Assembly: GCA_030450535.1 (NCBI GenBank)
Contig: JAKDIK010000209.1
Span: 1-5,065 of the forward strand
Length of the DNA stretch: 5,065 bases
Direction of reading: 5' to 3'
From: Propionibacteriaceae bacterium
GTDB taxonomy: Bacteria; Actinomycetota; Actinomycetes; Propionibacteriales; Propionibacteriaceae
The notes beneath the pieces were generated by a model, which was given only the letters and a program-made list of their open reading frames with translations, did not search any database and was not told the origin of the DNA. Within the stretch, counting starts at the first letter, position 1, and each line of letters opens with the position of its first letter. Below are positions 1 to 5,065 of the stretch, piece after piece. Position numbers and translations under genes: made by a program.

Positions 1-238
1 TCGGCGCGGCCGAAGCGATTGAGCACCAGGACATCGGGGCGGCGCAGGAGGGCGGTGGTCAGCGTCTCGCCGATCGCCGTGAGGGCGTCGGCGCAGCGCC
101 GATCGCGCGGTCGGGTGGCGATCGTCGCGGTGCCCCATTCGAAGGCCGGCAACAGATGGAAGGCGGCGGTCCGCAGCGGGCCGGGGCCGGCGAGGGCGCG
201 GGGGCGTCCGTCGTCGGCGTCGTCGCGGGAGCGGCCGA
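1..238 (-). CDS. Partial reading frame at contig edge, not IF2, possibly DUF2478-like
   Basis: This minus-strand frame is offset from infB. Its codons begin at 179, 176 and so on down to the contig edge, with no stop. In the 59 complete codons from 179 to 3, I count 53 ending in G or C (about 90%), against about two thirds in the infB frame over the same stretch, so this is the likelier coding frame. The protein contains AFHLLPAFEWGTATIATRPR, then a Leu/Ala-rich helix, then PDVLVLNRFGRA followed by Glu or Asp. The ending resembles the NKFGKQE-type signature of DUF2478 proteins, a little-studied P-loop-like family, but the upstream match is weak. No start codon is identifiable. The 5' limit is uncertain because both frames are open through the Pro/Ala-rich region at 180-300. 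It is probably the interior of an unrelated gene joined to infB during assembly. Confidence 0.45.
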
Positions 239-460
239 GCGAGGTCCCGGGGCGGGGGTTTGCTTGGCCGCGGGCGCGGCAGCCGGGGCGGACGCCGCAG
301 CGTCGCCCTTCAGCTTTTCGGTAAGACGCCGGACGACCGGGGGTTCGATCGTCGACGAGGCGGACCGGACGTATTCGCCCATGCCCTGGAGTGTCTTGAG
401 GACATCCTTGCTTTCGAGTCCGAACTCCTTCGCGAGTTCATAGACGCGGACCTTGGCCAC
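59..460 (-). CDS. infB: Translation initiation factor IF-2, N-terminal fragment (broken)
   Basis: This is the start of IF2, the cytoplasmic GTPase that brings fMet-tRNA to the 30S subunit and promotes 50S joining. Residues 1-50 begin MAKVRVYELAKEFG, continue with SKDVLKTLQGMGEYVRSASS and end in PPVVRRLTEKL; this is a canonical actinobacterial IF2 N-terminal domain. Residues 52-95 are the Pro/Ala-rich linker. The start is GTG at 460-458, preceded by AAGGAGAG at 463-470. The G domain and everything beyond it are absent. After about residue 95 the frame reads Cys/Arg/Pro-rich sequence unlike any IF2, its GC bias at third codon positions falls, and it stops at 59-61, while a different minus frame takes over the coding signal. 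I therefore trust only about 180-460 as infB. It lies downstream of ylxR in the usual order. The gene is probably intact in the organism and broken here by a chimeric contig end, although a real rearrangement cannot be excluded. Confidence 0.85.
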   Translation of the reverse strand: MAKVRVYELAKEFGLESKDVLKTLQGMGEYVRSASSTIEPPVVRRLTEKLKGDAAASAPAAAPAAKQTPAPGPRSAAPATTPTTDAPAPSPAPARCGPPPSICCRPSNGAPRRSPPDRAIGAAPTPSRRSARR

Positions 461-605
461 TACTCTCCTTCAGGCCCGCGGATGCGCAGGCCAGCTAGAC
501 GTTGTTGCTCATTTCTGGTTTCTCATCGAGTGGTCATGAGCGTTAGCCCACCTTCTGGTTGTGCTGGTCGTTTTCGCGCAAGACGCGCGAAGCGCACTGG
601 CCAGT
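461..605 (-). promoter_or_regulatory. Structured, lower-GC leader between ylxR and infB
   Basis: These 145 bases between the ylxR stop and the infB GTG are visibly less GC-rich than the rest of the window. Read on the minus strand they hold a perfect 7-bp hairpin (573-591). They also contain GCTCAT (541-536), which can pair with ATGAG (526-522) or, alternatively, with ATGAGC (512-507). The octamer AACCAGAA occurs twice, 40 bases apart. Two tiny ATG frames lie in it: MTTR (537-523) and MSNNV (512-495). The infB ribosome-binding site AAGGAGAG is at 463-470. I recognise no known riboswitch. A regulatory or RNA-processing role is inference only. Confidence 0.4.
573..591 (-). other. Hairpin just downstream of ylxR
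   Basis: On the minus strand, TTCGCGC and GCGCGAA pair perfectly around a five-base loop (GTCTT), starting 14 bases after the ylxR stop codon. The sequence after the hairpin is AAAACG rather than a T run, so it is not a classical intrinsic terminator for ylxR. It could be a partial terminator of the actinobacterial type, an RNA-processing site or a 3' stabiliser. Confidence 0.4.
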
Positions 606-878
606 CTACTCCGACCCAAGCCCGTTTGCCCAAGCGGCTGCCCCCGCGTCGATGGCGGCGAGGGTCTCCGCGACGCGCGCGGGGTCGCCGAGTTCGGCCC
701 GCAACGCCCTGCCGAGGGCGCGTCGCCGCAGCGCCAGGGCGCCGCAGCCGGGATGCAGCCACGCGCCGCGTCCGGGGGCGAACCGGTCGACGACGAGGCC
801 GTCCGGGCCGCACGCCAGGCGCACCAGCGCCGTTTGCTCGTCGGTGCGACGGCAGCCCACACAGGTTCGAATCGGCAC
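606..878 (-). CDS. ylxR: YlxR/DUF448 family nucleic-acid-binding protein (RnpM-like)
   Basis: A 90-residue small basic protein of the YlxR (DUF448) family, normally encoded between nusA and infB. Residues 1-10 are MPIRTCVGCR, carrying the family hallmark R-T-C-V-x-C-R. The second hallmark, GRGAWLHP, is at 37-44, followed by Cys45. Cys6, Cys9 and Cys45 are all retained, and the C-terminal half is Arg/Ala-rich. Length is typical. Family members bind RNA, and the Bacillus protein has been reported to associate with RNase P RNA. The start is GTG at 878-876. No good Shine-Dalgarno is seen, but TAGGCT at 890-885 is placed so that transcription would begin at the GTG, suggesting leaderless expression. 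It is separated from nusA by two opposite-strand genes, so unlike in most relatives it probably depends on its own promoter. infB follows after 145 bases. Confidence 0.93.
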   Translation of the reverse strand: MPIRTCVGCRRTDEQTALVRLACGPDGLVVDRFAPGRGAWLHPGCGALALRRRALGRALRAELGDPARVAETLAAIDAGAAAWANGLGSE

Positions 879-884
879 CGCCCC

Positions 885-890
885 AGCCTA
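885..890 (-). promoter_or_regulatory. Candidate -10 box for a leaderless ylxR transcript
   Basis: TAGGCT (minus strand, 890 to 885) fits the actinobacterial TANNNT -10 consensus. If 885 is position -7, then +1 falls on 878, the first base of the ylxR GTG. No convincing -35 hexamer is seen 16-18 bases upstream; ACCTGT or AACCTG is the nearest. The placement is logical because ylxR is cut off from nusA here. The same geometry recurs at the DUF4439 gene. Confidence 0.45.
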
Positions 891-1000
891 GGACCCCCAG
901 CAAACCGACAGGTTCGTCTGGGCGCCCCAACAGTGCGACCCGGCTTCATGGAGTCCGAAGCGGGCCCACCTGGCCCACCCATCGAGAGGAAACACCCACC

Positions 1001-1585
1001 ATGAAGACCCTCCAGAAGATCGGTCTCGGCGCGGGCGCCCTGGTCCTCGGCGTCGGCGCAGCGGTCGGCATCACGAACGCCGCCGAGCTGACGCAGACCA
1101 CCGCCAGCACGGCGTCCACGCCCGCGAACGGCGGCGCGACCACGAACCAGGAAGCCGGCGGCACGAGCACCGACAGCGCGGACCCAGGCGGGGCTGACTC
1201 GCGTGGGACGACGGCCGACGGCGCTGCGTCCAACGGCACCGCGCCGGACGGTGCAGGCGGCCGGGGCGGACGCGGCGGCGGCATGGGCGACCTGGCCGCG
1301 CATCTCGCCACCGCGCTGAACGCGGATGAGGCCACCATCGAGGCGGCCATCGACGAGGCGATGAGCAGCCAGACCCCGCCGACCGAGGGCCAGCGCCCCG
1401 ACCGTCAGGGGTTGGACGCCGCGCTGGCGTCCGCCATCGCCCAAAAGCTGGGCATCGACGAGGCCACGGTCACGCAGGCGTTGGAGAGCATCCACCCGGC
1501 CGGCGGGCCGGGCGGGGGCAGGCACAGCGACGCGTCGGGGAACGCAGGCTCCTCGGCGAACAGCTCGACGGGCACGAACGCCTGA
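1001..1585 (+). CDS. Secreted low-complexity protein with two helical repeats (paralog A)
   Basis: A 194-residue protein of unknown function. Residues 1-27 form a signal peptide: MKTLQK, a Gly/Ala/Val-rich hydrophobic core and a plausible cleavage after TNA (25-27). Residues 28-85 are a Thr/Ser/Gly/Asn/Asp-rich disordered linker. Residues 86-95 are a Gly/Arg run. Two short helix-turn-helix-like repeats follow: LAAHLATALNADEATIEAAI (98-117) and LASAIAQKLGIDEATVTQAL (142-161). The tail, 165-194, is Gly/Ser/Asn-rich. The repeat resembles the LAxxLGxxExxVxxAL pattern common in uncharacterised actinobacterial secreted proteins. The ATG is chosen because GAGAGGA at 984-990 precedes it at good spacing and the signal peptide begins there; the frame is open further upstream but that part reads as noise. 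It shares its N-terminus and repeats with the gene at 1711. It runs opposite to ylxR and nusA. No TANNNT promoter was found in the 122 bases upstream. Confidence 0.85.
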   Translation: MKTLQKIGLGAGALVLGVGAAVGITNAAELTQTTASTASTPANGGATTNQEAGGTSTDSADPGGADSRGTTADGAASNGTAPDGAGGRGGRGGGMGDLAAHLATALNADEATIEAAIDEAMSSQTPPTEGQRPDRQGLDAALASAIAQKLGIDEATVTQALESIHPAGGPGGGRHSDASGNAGSSANSSTGTNA

Positions 1586-1618
1586 CCGGGAGGCACCCTC
1601 GGCGACCGTTCCGGTCAG
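1582..1618 (+). terminator. Weak inverted repeat between the two secreted paralogs
   Basis: CTGACCGG at 1582-1589, overlapping the stop codon of the first paralog, pairs perfectly with CCGGTCAG at 1611-1618 across a 21-base loop. No T run follows. It could act as a partial terminator or an RNA-stability element between the two genes. The long loop makes this a weak call. Confidence 0.25.
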
Positions 1619-1710
1619 CACCTGCTCACAGGTTCTGGACAGGTCAGCCCGAGGGTCCTGCCAACACCATCGGCTCCACTGGAGCAACAACCCACACCGA
1701 AAGGACCATC

Positions 1711-2283
1711 ATGAAGACAATCCACAAGGTCGGGCTCGGCATCGCCGCGGGCACCCTCGCGGTGGGAGGCATCGCGGGCGCCTCGCTCGCGCAGGCTGAC
1801 CCCACCGCCACCCCGACGCCCACGGCGTCCGGCACCGCGGCCCCCGACAGCGGGCAGCGCGACGGGCGGGGCAAGGGCGGTGATCATGGCCAGCGCGGCG
1901 GCGGCGTCGATGCGGCGGCCCTGGCCGAGAAGCTGGGGCTCGACGAGGCGACCGTCCAGGGCGCGCTCGATACCGTGCGCGACACCCTGCACGCCCAGCG
2001 GCAGGACGGCACGGATCCGGAGGGCGCCCGTCCGGACCGGGCGACCCAGCAGCAGGCCATGGCCGAGGCGTTGGCGTCCGAGCTGGGCGTGAGCACCGAG
2101 CAGGTGACGACCGCGCTGACCGAGATTCGGGCCGACCGGGACGCCGATCGCAGGACTGCGTTCGCCGCGAAGCTCGACCAGGCGGTCACCGACGGCACGC
2201 TCACCCGGGCCGAGGCCGACGCCGTGGCCAAGGCGGCAGACGCGGGCGTCATCGGCTACGACGGTGGCCGGGGGGGCCGCTGA
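1711..2283 (+). CDS. Secreted protein with helical repeats (paralog B)
   Basis: A 190-residue protein of unknown function, related to its upstream neighbour. Residues 1-29 form a classical signal peptide: MKTIHK, a Gly/Ala/Leu core and the AQA site at 27-29 before Asp30. A Thr/Pro/Ser linker (31-46) and a Gly/Arg/Lys/His-rich stretch (48-65) follow. Two helical repeats come next: ALAEKLGLDEATVQGAL (70-86) and ALASELGVSTEQVTTAL (120-136). The C-terminal helical segment 149-182 (FAAKLDQAVTDGTLTRAEAD onward) recalls the DG-x-[IL]-T-x-x-[EQ]-A-[DE] pattern of secreted DUF2680-like proteins and is absent from paralog A. Low Cys content and charge suggest an extracellular or cell-wall location. The ATG is supported by GAAAGGA at 1699-1705, five bases upstream. 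The 125-base spacing from paralog A and the lack of an obvious promoter suggest possible co-transcription. It converges on nusA. Confidence 0.88.
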   Translation: MKTIHKVGLGIAAGTLAVGGIAGASLAQADPTATPTPTASGTAAPDSGQRDGRGKGGDHGQRGGGVDAAALAEKLGLDEATVQGALDTVRDTLHAQRQDGTDPEGARPDRATQQQAMAEALASELGVSTEQVTTALTEIRADRDADRRTAFAAKLDQAVTDGTLTRAEADAVAKAADAGVIGYDGGRGGR

Positions 2284-2287
2284 GCGC

Positions 2288-2331
2288 GGGGGGTCCCGTG
2301 CCGGGCTCGACTGCCCGGGGCGGGACCCCGC
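2288..2331. terminator. Strong bidirectional hairpin between convergent genes
   Basis: GGGGTCCCG at 2290-2298 pairs perfectly with CGGGACCCC at 2321-2329. Inside it, CCGGG at 2301-2305 pairs with CCCGG at 2314-2318 around an eight-base loop, with a small 2x2 internal loop between the stems. It lies five bases after the stop of the second secreted paralog and about 40 bases beyond the nusA stop, so it could serve both strands. There is no T run on either side, as is common for hairpin-only (I-shaped) terminators in high-GC actinobacteria. Confidence 0.7.
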
Positions 2332-2345
2332 ACCGGCTCACCCGC

Positions 2346-2370
2346 AGGCGTCAACGGGCGTCAACGGGCG

Positions 2371-2373
<3 letters not shown>
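2346..2373. repeat. Short tandem repeat at the 3' end of nusA
   Basis: The ten-base unit TCAACGGGCG occurs twice in tandem at 2351-2370. It is flanked by partial copies: GGCG before it and TCAG after it. The last TCA (2371-2373) is the nusA stop codon read on the minus strand. It lies between the terminator hairpin and the end of nusA and looks like local slippage duplication. Confidence 0.6.
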
Positions 2374-3342
<969 letters not shown>

Positions 3343-3344
3343 CA

Positions 3345-3866
3345 TCACTCCTTGTCGTCGTCAGGGGCGTCCGCGTCATCGGCAGCATCGGCGTCGTCAG
3401 GGGCGTCGACGTCCTTGCGGAGCTCGACCTGCACGACCGCCTTGCGGACGTCGGCGAGCGCGATGTCGCGCGCGGCCCCGTCCACATCGATCCTGACCAT
3501 GTCATCGCCGACACCCGTGATGCGGCCGGTGACCTTGTCGTCAGCCAGGGTAAGCGCGACGAGGCGTCCGGTGTTGCGGCGGAAGTGCTTGGCCTCGGTC
3601 AGCGGACGCGTGACGCCGCGGCTGCTCACCTCGAGGGTGTAGGGCGCCTCCCCGGTCGCGGGCGATGCGTCCAGGGCTGCGGAGATGGCGCGGGTCGCGT
3701 CGGCGATCTCGTCGAGGCTGGGGCCGCGGCCGTCCGGCCCGTCGCCGTCGAGGTGGACGCGCAGCACGGAACGCTTGCCGGCGCGGGTGATCTCGATGCG
3801 GTCGATCTCGAGGCCGCTCTGCTCGACGGCGGGCCCGACCACATCAGCGATGGCAGAGGTGTTCAT
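3345..3866 (-). CDS. rimP: Ribosome maturation factor RimP
   Basis: A 173-residue cytoplasmic factor needed for maturation of the 30S subunit. Residues 1-90 form the N-terminal alpha/beta domain (ADVVGPAVEQSGLEIDRIEI, then SVLRVHLDGD). The family signature reads LEVSSRGVTRPLT at 78-90; the common form is SSPG, so Arg83 replaces Pro. Residues 93-150 form the SH3-like C-terminal domain (KHFRRNTGRLVALTL to DVRKAVVQVEL). Residues 152-173 are a highly acidic Asp/Ala tail built from a short repeat. The ATG at 3866 is preceded by CGGAG (3872-3876) with five bases between. It is the first gene of the operon and abuts nusA: its stop codon overlaps the alternative nusA GTG. Its promoter candidate lies about 70 bases upstream, divergent from the DUF4439 lipoprotein gene. 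Confidence 0.95.
   Translation of the reverse strand: MNTSAIADVVGPAVEQSGLEIDRIEITRAGKRSVLRVHLDGDGPDGRGPSLDEIADATRAISAALDASPATGEAPYTLEVSSRGVTRPLTEAKHFRRNTGRLVALTLADDKVTGRITGVGDDMVRIDVDGAARDIALADVRKAVVQVELRKDVDAPDDADAADDADAPDDDKE
3348..3353 (-). promoter_or_regulatory. nusA ribosome-binding site inside the rimP 3' end
   Basis: AAGGAG on the minus strand forms the last codons (Lys-Glu) of rimP and overlaps none of nusA when the ATG at 3342 is used. Three start codons (GTG 3348, ATG 3345, ATG 3342) cluster behind it. Only the third has normal spacing, which decides the start. Confidence 0.75.
3357..3407 (-). repeat. In-frame direct repeat encoding the RimP acidic tail
   Basis: A 15-base unit (GTCGTCAGGGGCGTC on the plus strand) occurs at 3357-3371 and again at 3393-3407. 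The 36-base spacing is exactly 12 codons, so both copies encode DAPDD in RimP. The tail probably grew by in-frame duplication. Confidence 0.7.
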
Positions 3867-3900
3867 GGGGGCTCCGATCCTGTTGTGCCGTGCAGTTGTC

Positions 3901-3924
3901 GCCGGCGCCCGCAGGGCGCCCGGC
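3901..3924 (-). promoter_or_regulatory. Strong hairpin in the rimP 5' untranslated region
   Basis: On the minus strand GCCGGGCGCCC and GGGCGCCGGC form a ten-pair stem with one bulged G around a TGC triloop. With the predicted transcription start at about 3926, the hairpin would sit within two bases of the RNA 5' end, 34 bases before the ATG. It could protect the operon mRNA from 5' decay or regulate it. The sequence shows only the structure. Confidence 0.5.
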
Positions 3925-3932
3925 TCGCGGCA

Positions 3933-3938
3933 AGCATA
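3933..3938 (-). promoter_or_regulatory. Candidate -10 box of the rimP-nusA operon
   Basis: TATGCT (minus strand, 3938 to 3933) matches TANNNT, predicting a start near 3926 and a 5' leader of about 60 bases. The -35 region is poor; GTCGGA lies 18 bases upstream. It is the best housekeeping-type promoter in the divergent intergenic region. Confidence 0.5.
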
Positions 3939-3969
3939 CCCACCGCGGCCAACGGGTCCGACGGTCGGC

Positions 3970-3975
3970 TACCCT
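3970..3975 (+). promoter_or_regulatory. Candidate -10 box for a leaderless DUF4439 transcript
   Basis: TACCCT fits the TANNNT consensus. If 3975 is position -7, then +1 falls exactly on 3982, the first base of the GTG start codon. This explains why no Shine-Dalgarno precedes that GTG. No clear -35 hexamer is visible. Confidence 0.5.
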
Positions 3976-3981
3976 CGTGGC

Positions 3982-4911
3982 GTGCTCGGCCGGAGGAGGT
4001 TCCTGGGCGCCGGACTCGCCGGCGCGGCCGGCCTCGCCCTGCCCGGCTGCGCGCTCGTGCCCCCGGCCGCCCCGACGCTGGCGCCATCGCCCGCGAGCAC
4101 TCCCCTACCGGGCCAGTCCGCGCTGGCGACGCTGCGCGCGGACCTGGAATCCGCGACGGCCGTGCCGTGGCCCGATCCGCACGCCGGGCTGCTCGCCTGG
4201 GCGCTCGGCGTCACCGCCGACCAGTGCGCCGCGGTGTCGGTGCCCGTGGCGTCCCCGGGTGCAGGGCCGTCCGAGCAGCGTCCAGAGGCGCCGGACGCAG
4301 CGGCCCTCTCAGCGCTTCACGGCGCGTTACTCACCGCCGGCGAGGCCTTCTCGGCTCAGGCCCTGGCCGGAACCGCTGCACACCCCTTGCTGTGGGCGGC
4401 GATGACCGCCTGGACGCGGGCGACGGCTGCGCAGTTCGACGATCCGACCGCGCATCGCGAACCGGCGCGCAGCGTCCTGGACGCGGCCGAGCAGGCGCCG
4501 GACGCCGCCCTCCAAGCAGCGCTCGACGCCCTTGGTGAGGCTGTCCACGGCATCGAGCTCGCCGCCGGGACGCCCGGTCTGGGCGCCGACGAGGTCGCCG
4601 CGGCGCGGGCCCGGATCGACGCGTGGTTCGGCCACCGGGACGCTCTCACCGACGCGCTGGGGCCCACCCCCACGCCTGTCCCGACCCCGGCCGCGCCGTG
4701 GTTCGAGGTTCCCCGCCCCGGCGAACCGACCCAGGCACGCGCGCTCATCGCCCGCGTGGAGGCGGCCACGATGCCCATTCTCGGACGGGCCTTCGCGTTC
4801 GGACCGAACGCGACCCGCCCGCCACTTCTCGAGGCCCTCGCGGACGCCGCCACGGACGTCCCGCGCTGGGGTGGCCTCGTGGAGCGCTGGCCGGGGCTCC
4901 CGGTCAGCTGA
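3982..4911 (+). CDS. Tat-exported lipoprotein with DUF4439 ferritin-like domain
   Basis: A 309-residue predicted lipoprotein. Residues 1-23 read VLGRRRFLGAGLAGAAGLAL then PGC: a twin-arginine signal (RRRFLG) followed by a lipobox (LPG-C, Cys23). It should therefore be exported folded and anchored to the outer face of the membrane. Residues 24-45 are a Pro/Ala/Ser linker, 46-170 an Ala-rich helical region, and 176-300 the DUF4439 domain, a predicted ferritin-like helical bundle. That domain contains LQAALDALGEAVHGIELAAG, RIDAWFGHRDALTDAL and, after a Thr/Pro hinge (228-238), PWFEVPRPGEPTQARALIAR to DVPRWGG. Glu186 and His189 form an ExxH that could bind metal, but this is unproven. The GTG start gives a complete signal peptide; upstream in-frame sequence is non-coding in character. 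DUF4439 genes often sit divergent from rimP in actinobacteria, for example in mycobacteria. The function is unknown. Confidence 0.88.
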   Translation: MLGRRRFLGAGLAGAAGLALPGCALVPPAAPTLAPSPASTPLPGQSALATLRADLESATAVPWPDPHAGLLAWALGVTADQCAAVSVPVASPGAGPSEQRPEAPDAAALSALHGALLTAGEAFSAQALAGTAAHPLLWAAMTAWTRATAAQFDDPTAHREPARSVLDAAEQAPDAALQAALDALGEAVHGIELAAGTPGLGADEVAAARARIDAWFGHRDALTDALGPTPTPVPTPAAPWFEVPRPGEPTQARALIARVEAATMPILGRAFAFGPNATRPPLLEALADAATDVPRWGGLVERWPGLPVS

Positions 4912-4986
4912 GGGGACCCCGGCGCGCCCCGCCGCAGCCCGGCCCCAACACCTCTTGCCTATCGCAACGTGCACTGACCTAGCGCT

Positions 4987-5008
4987 CGGGCCCGAGGTGA
5001 CGGGCCCG
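4987..5008 (+). terminator. GC-rich hairpin downstream of the DUF4439 gene
   Basis: CGGGCCCG occurs at 4987-4994 and again at 5001-5008. Being self-complementary, the two copies form an eight-pair stem around the six-base loop AGGTGA. The first copy is also the core of the palindrome CTCGGGCCCGAG (4985-4996). It lies 76 bases after the stop codon, without a T run. It could terminate the lipoprotein gene or a convergent gene beyond the window. Confidence 0.4.
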
Positions 5009-5020
5009 TGGGGTAGGGCA

Positions 5021-5065
5021 GGCGGGGCCCCGGCGGCCCCGGGGGGGGACCCCCCCCCGGGCGCC
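5021..5065. other. Low-complexity G/C end of the contig
   Basis: The last 45 bases are almost entirely G and C. They include a run of eight G, a single A and nine C, which would fold back on itself. No coding or RNA feature is visible from 4912 to the end apart from the hairpin at 4987. This looks like a contig-end artefact. Confidence 0.5.

Noticed and set aside
260..1000. Upstream extension of the first secreted gene's frame
   Set aside because: The frame stays open because of high GC, but it crosses infB and ylxR antisense and is Arg/Pro-rich. The ATG at 1001 has a ribosome-binding site and begins a signal peptide.
861..1635. ACAGGTTC octamer at 861-868, 908-915 and 1628-1635, upstream of both secreted genes
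   Set aside because: It could be a shared operator, but one copy is inside ylxR coding sequence and an 8-mer match in such short flanks is not rare. The surrounding bases do not align well.
509..1690. Long minus-strand open frame (393 codons)
   Set aside because: It is the shadow of the plus-strand secreted gene and of ylxR in another frame. It is Arg/Ala/Gly-rich noise that matches no family, and it overlaps ylxR, which has clear motifs.
3585..4538. Plus-strand open frame of 317 codons across rimP and the lipoprotein gene
   Set aside because: It is an out-of-frame shadow with Arg/Gly-rich composition. The DUF4439 frame explains the region.
4327..4974. Minus-strand open frame opposite the DUF4439 gene
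   Set aside because: It is the antisense shadow of the lipoprotein gene, with Arg/Gly-rich composition and no motif.

Overview
This 5,065-base window is a very GC-rich stretch of bacterial chromosome. GC-biased third codon positions, the gene set and the conserved order rimP-nusA-ylxR-infB all point to an Actinomycetota genome. Protein style suggests Propionibacteriales or a relative, but this is only a guess. Low-complexity G/C runs at the right end and a frame and family discontinuity at the left end suggest the window is a whole assembled contig, possibly from a metagenome.

Layout from right to left along the minus-strand operon: rimP (3345-3866) and nusA (2371-3342) are translationally coupled. 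ylxR (606-878) and the start of infB (from 460 downwards) follow only after a gap of about 1.5 kb. In most actinobacteria nusA is followed directly by ylxR and infB. Here the gap holds two plus-strand genes (1001-1585 and 1711-2283), which encode related, secreted, low-complexity proteins with short helical repeats and no known function. A strong hairpin (2288-2331) lies between the convergent ends of the second secreted gene and nusA. ylxR has its own candidate promoter, spaced so that the transcript would begin at its GTG codon. To the right of rimP and divergent from it is a Tat-exported lipoprotein with a DUF4439 ferritin-like domain (3982-4911), also apparently leaderless. A DUF4439 gene beside rimP is a familiar actinobacterial arrangement.

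The minus-strand genes form the transcription and translation module: RimP matures the 30S subunit, NusA controls pausing, termination and antitermination, YlxR is a small RNA-binding protein, and IF2 places initiator tRNA. The plus-strand genes all encode envelope or secreted products and have no evident link to this module.

At the left edge, the infB reading frame is genuine for about 50 conserved residues and a Pro/Ala-rich linker. Below about position 240 the coding signal moves to another minus-strand frame whose protein is not IF2 and weakly resembles DUF2478. A chimeric assembly junction is the simplest explanation. The most interesting observations are the paired secreted paralogs that split a normally contiguous operon, the structured low-GC leader between ylxR and infB, and the two leaderless promoters.
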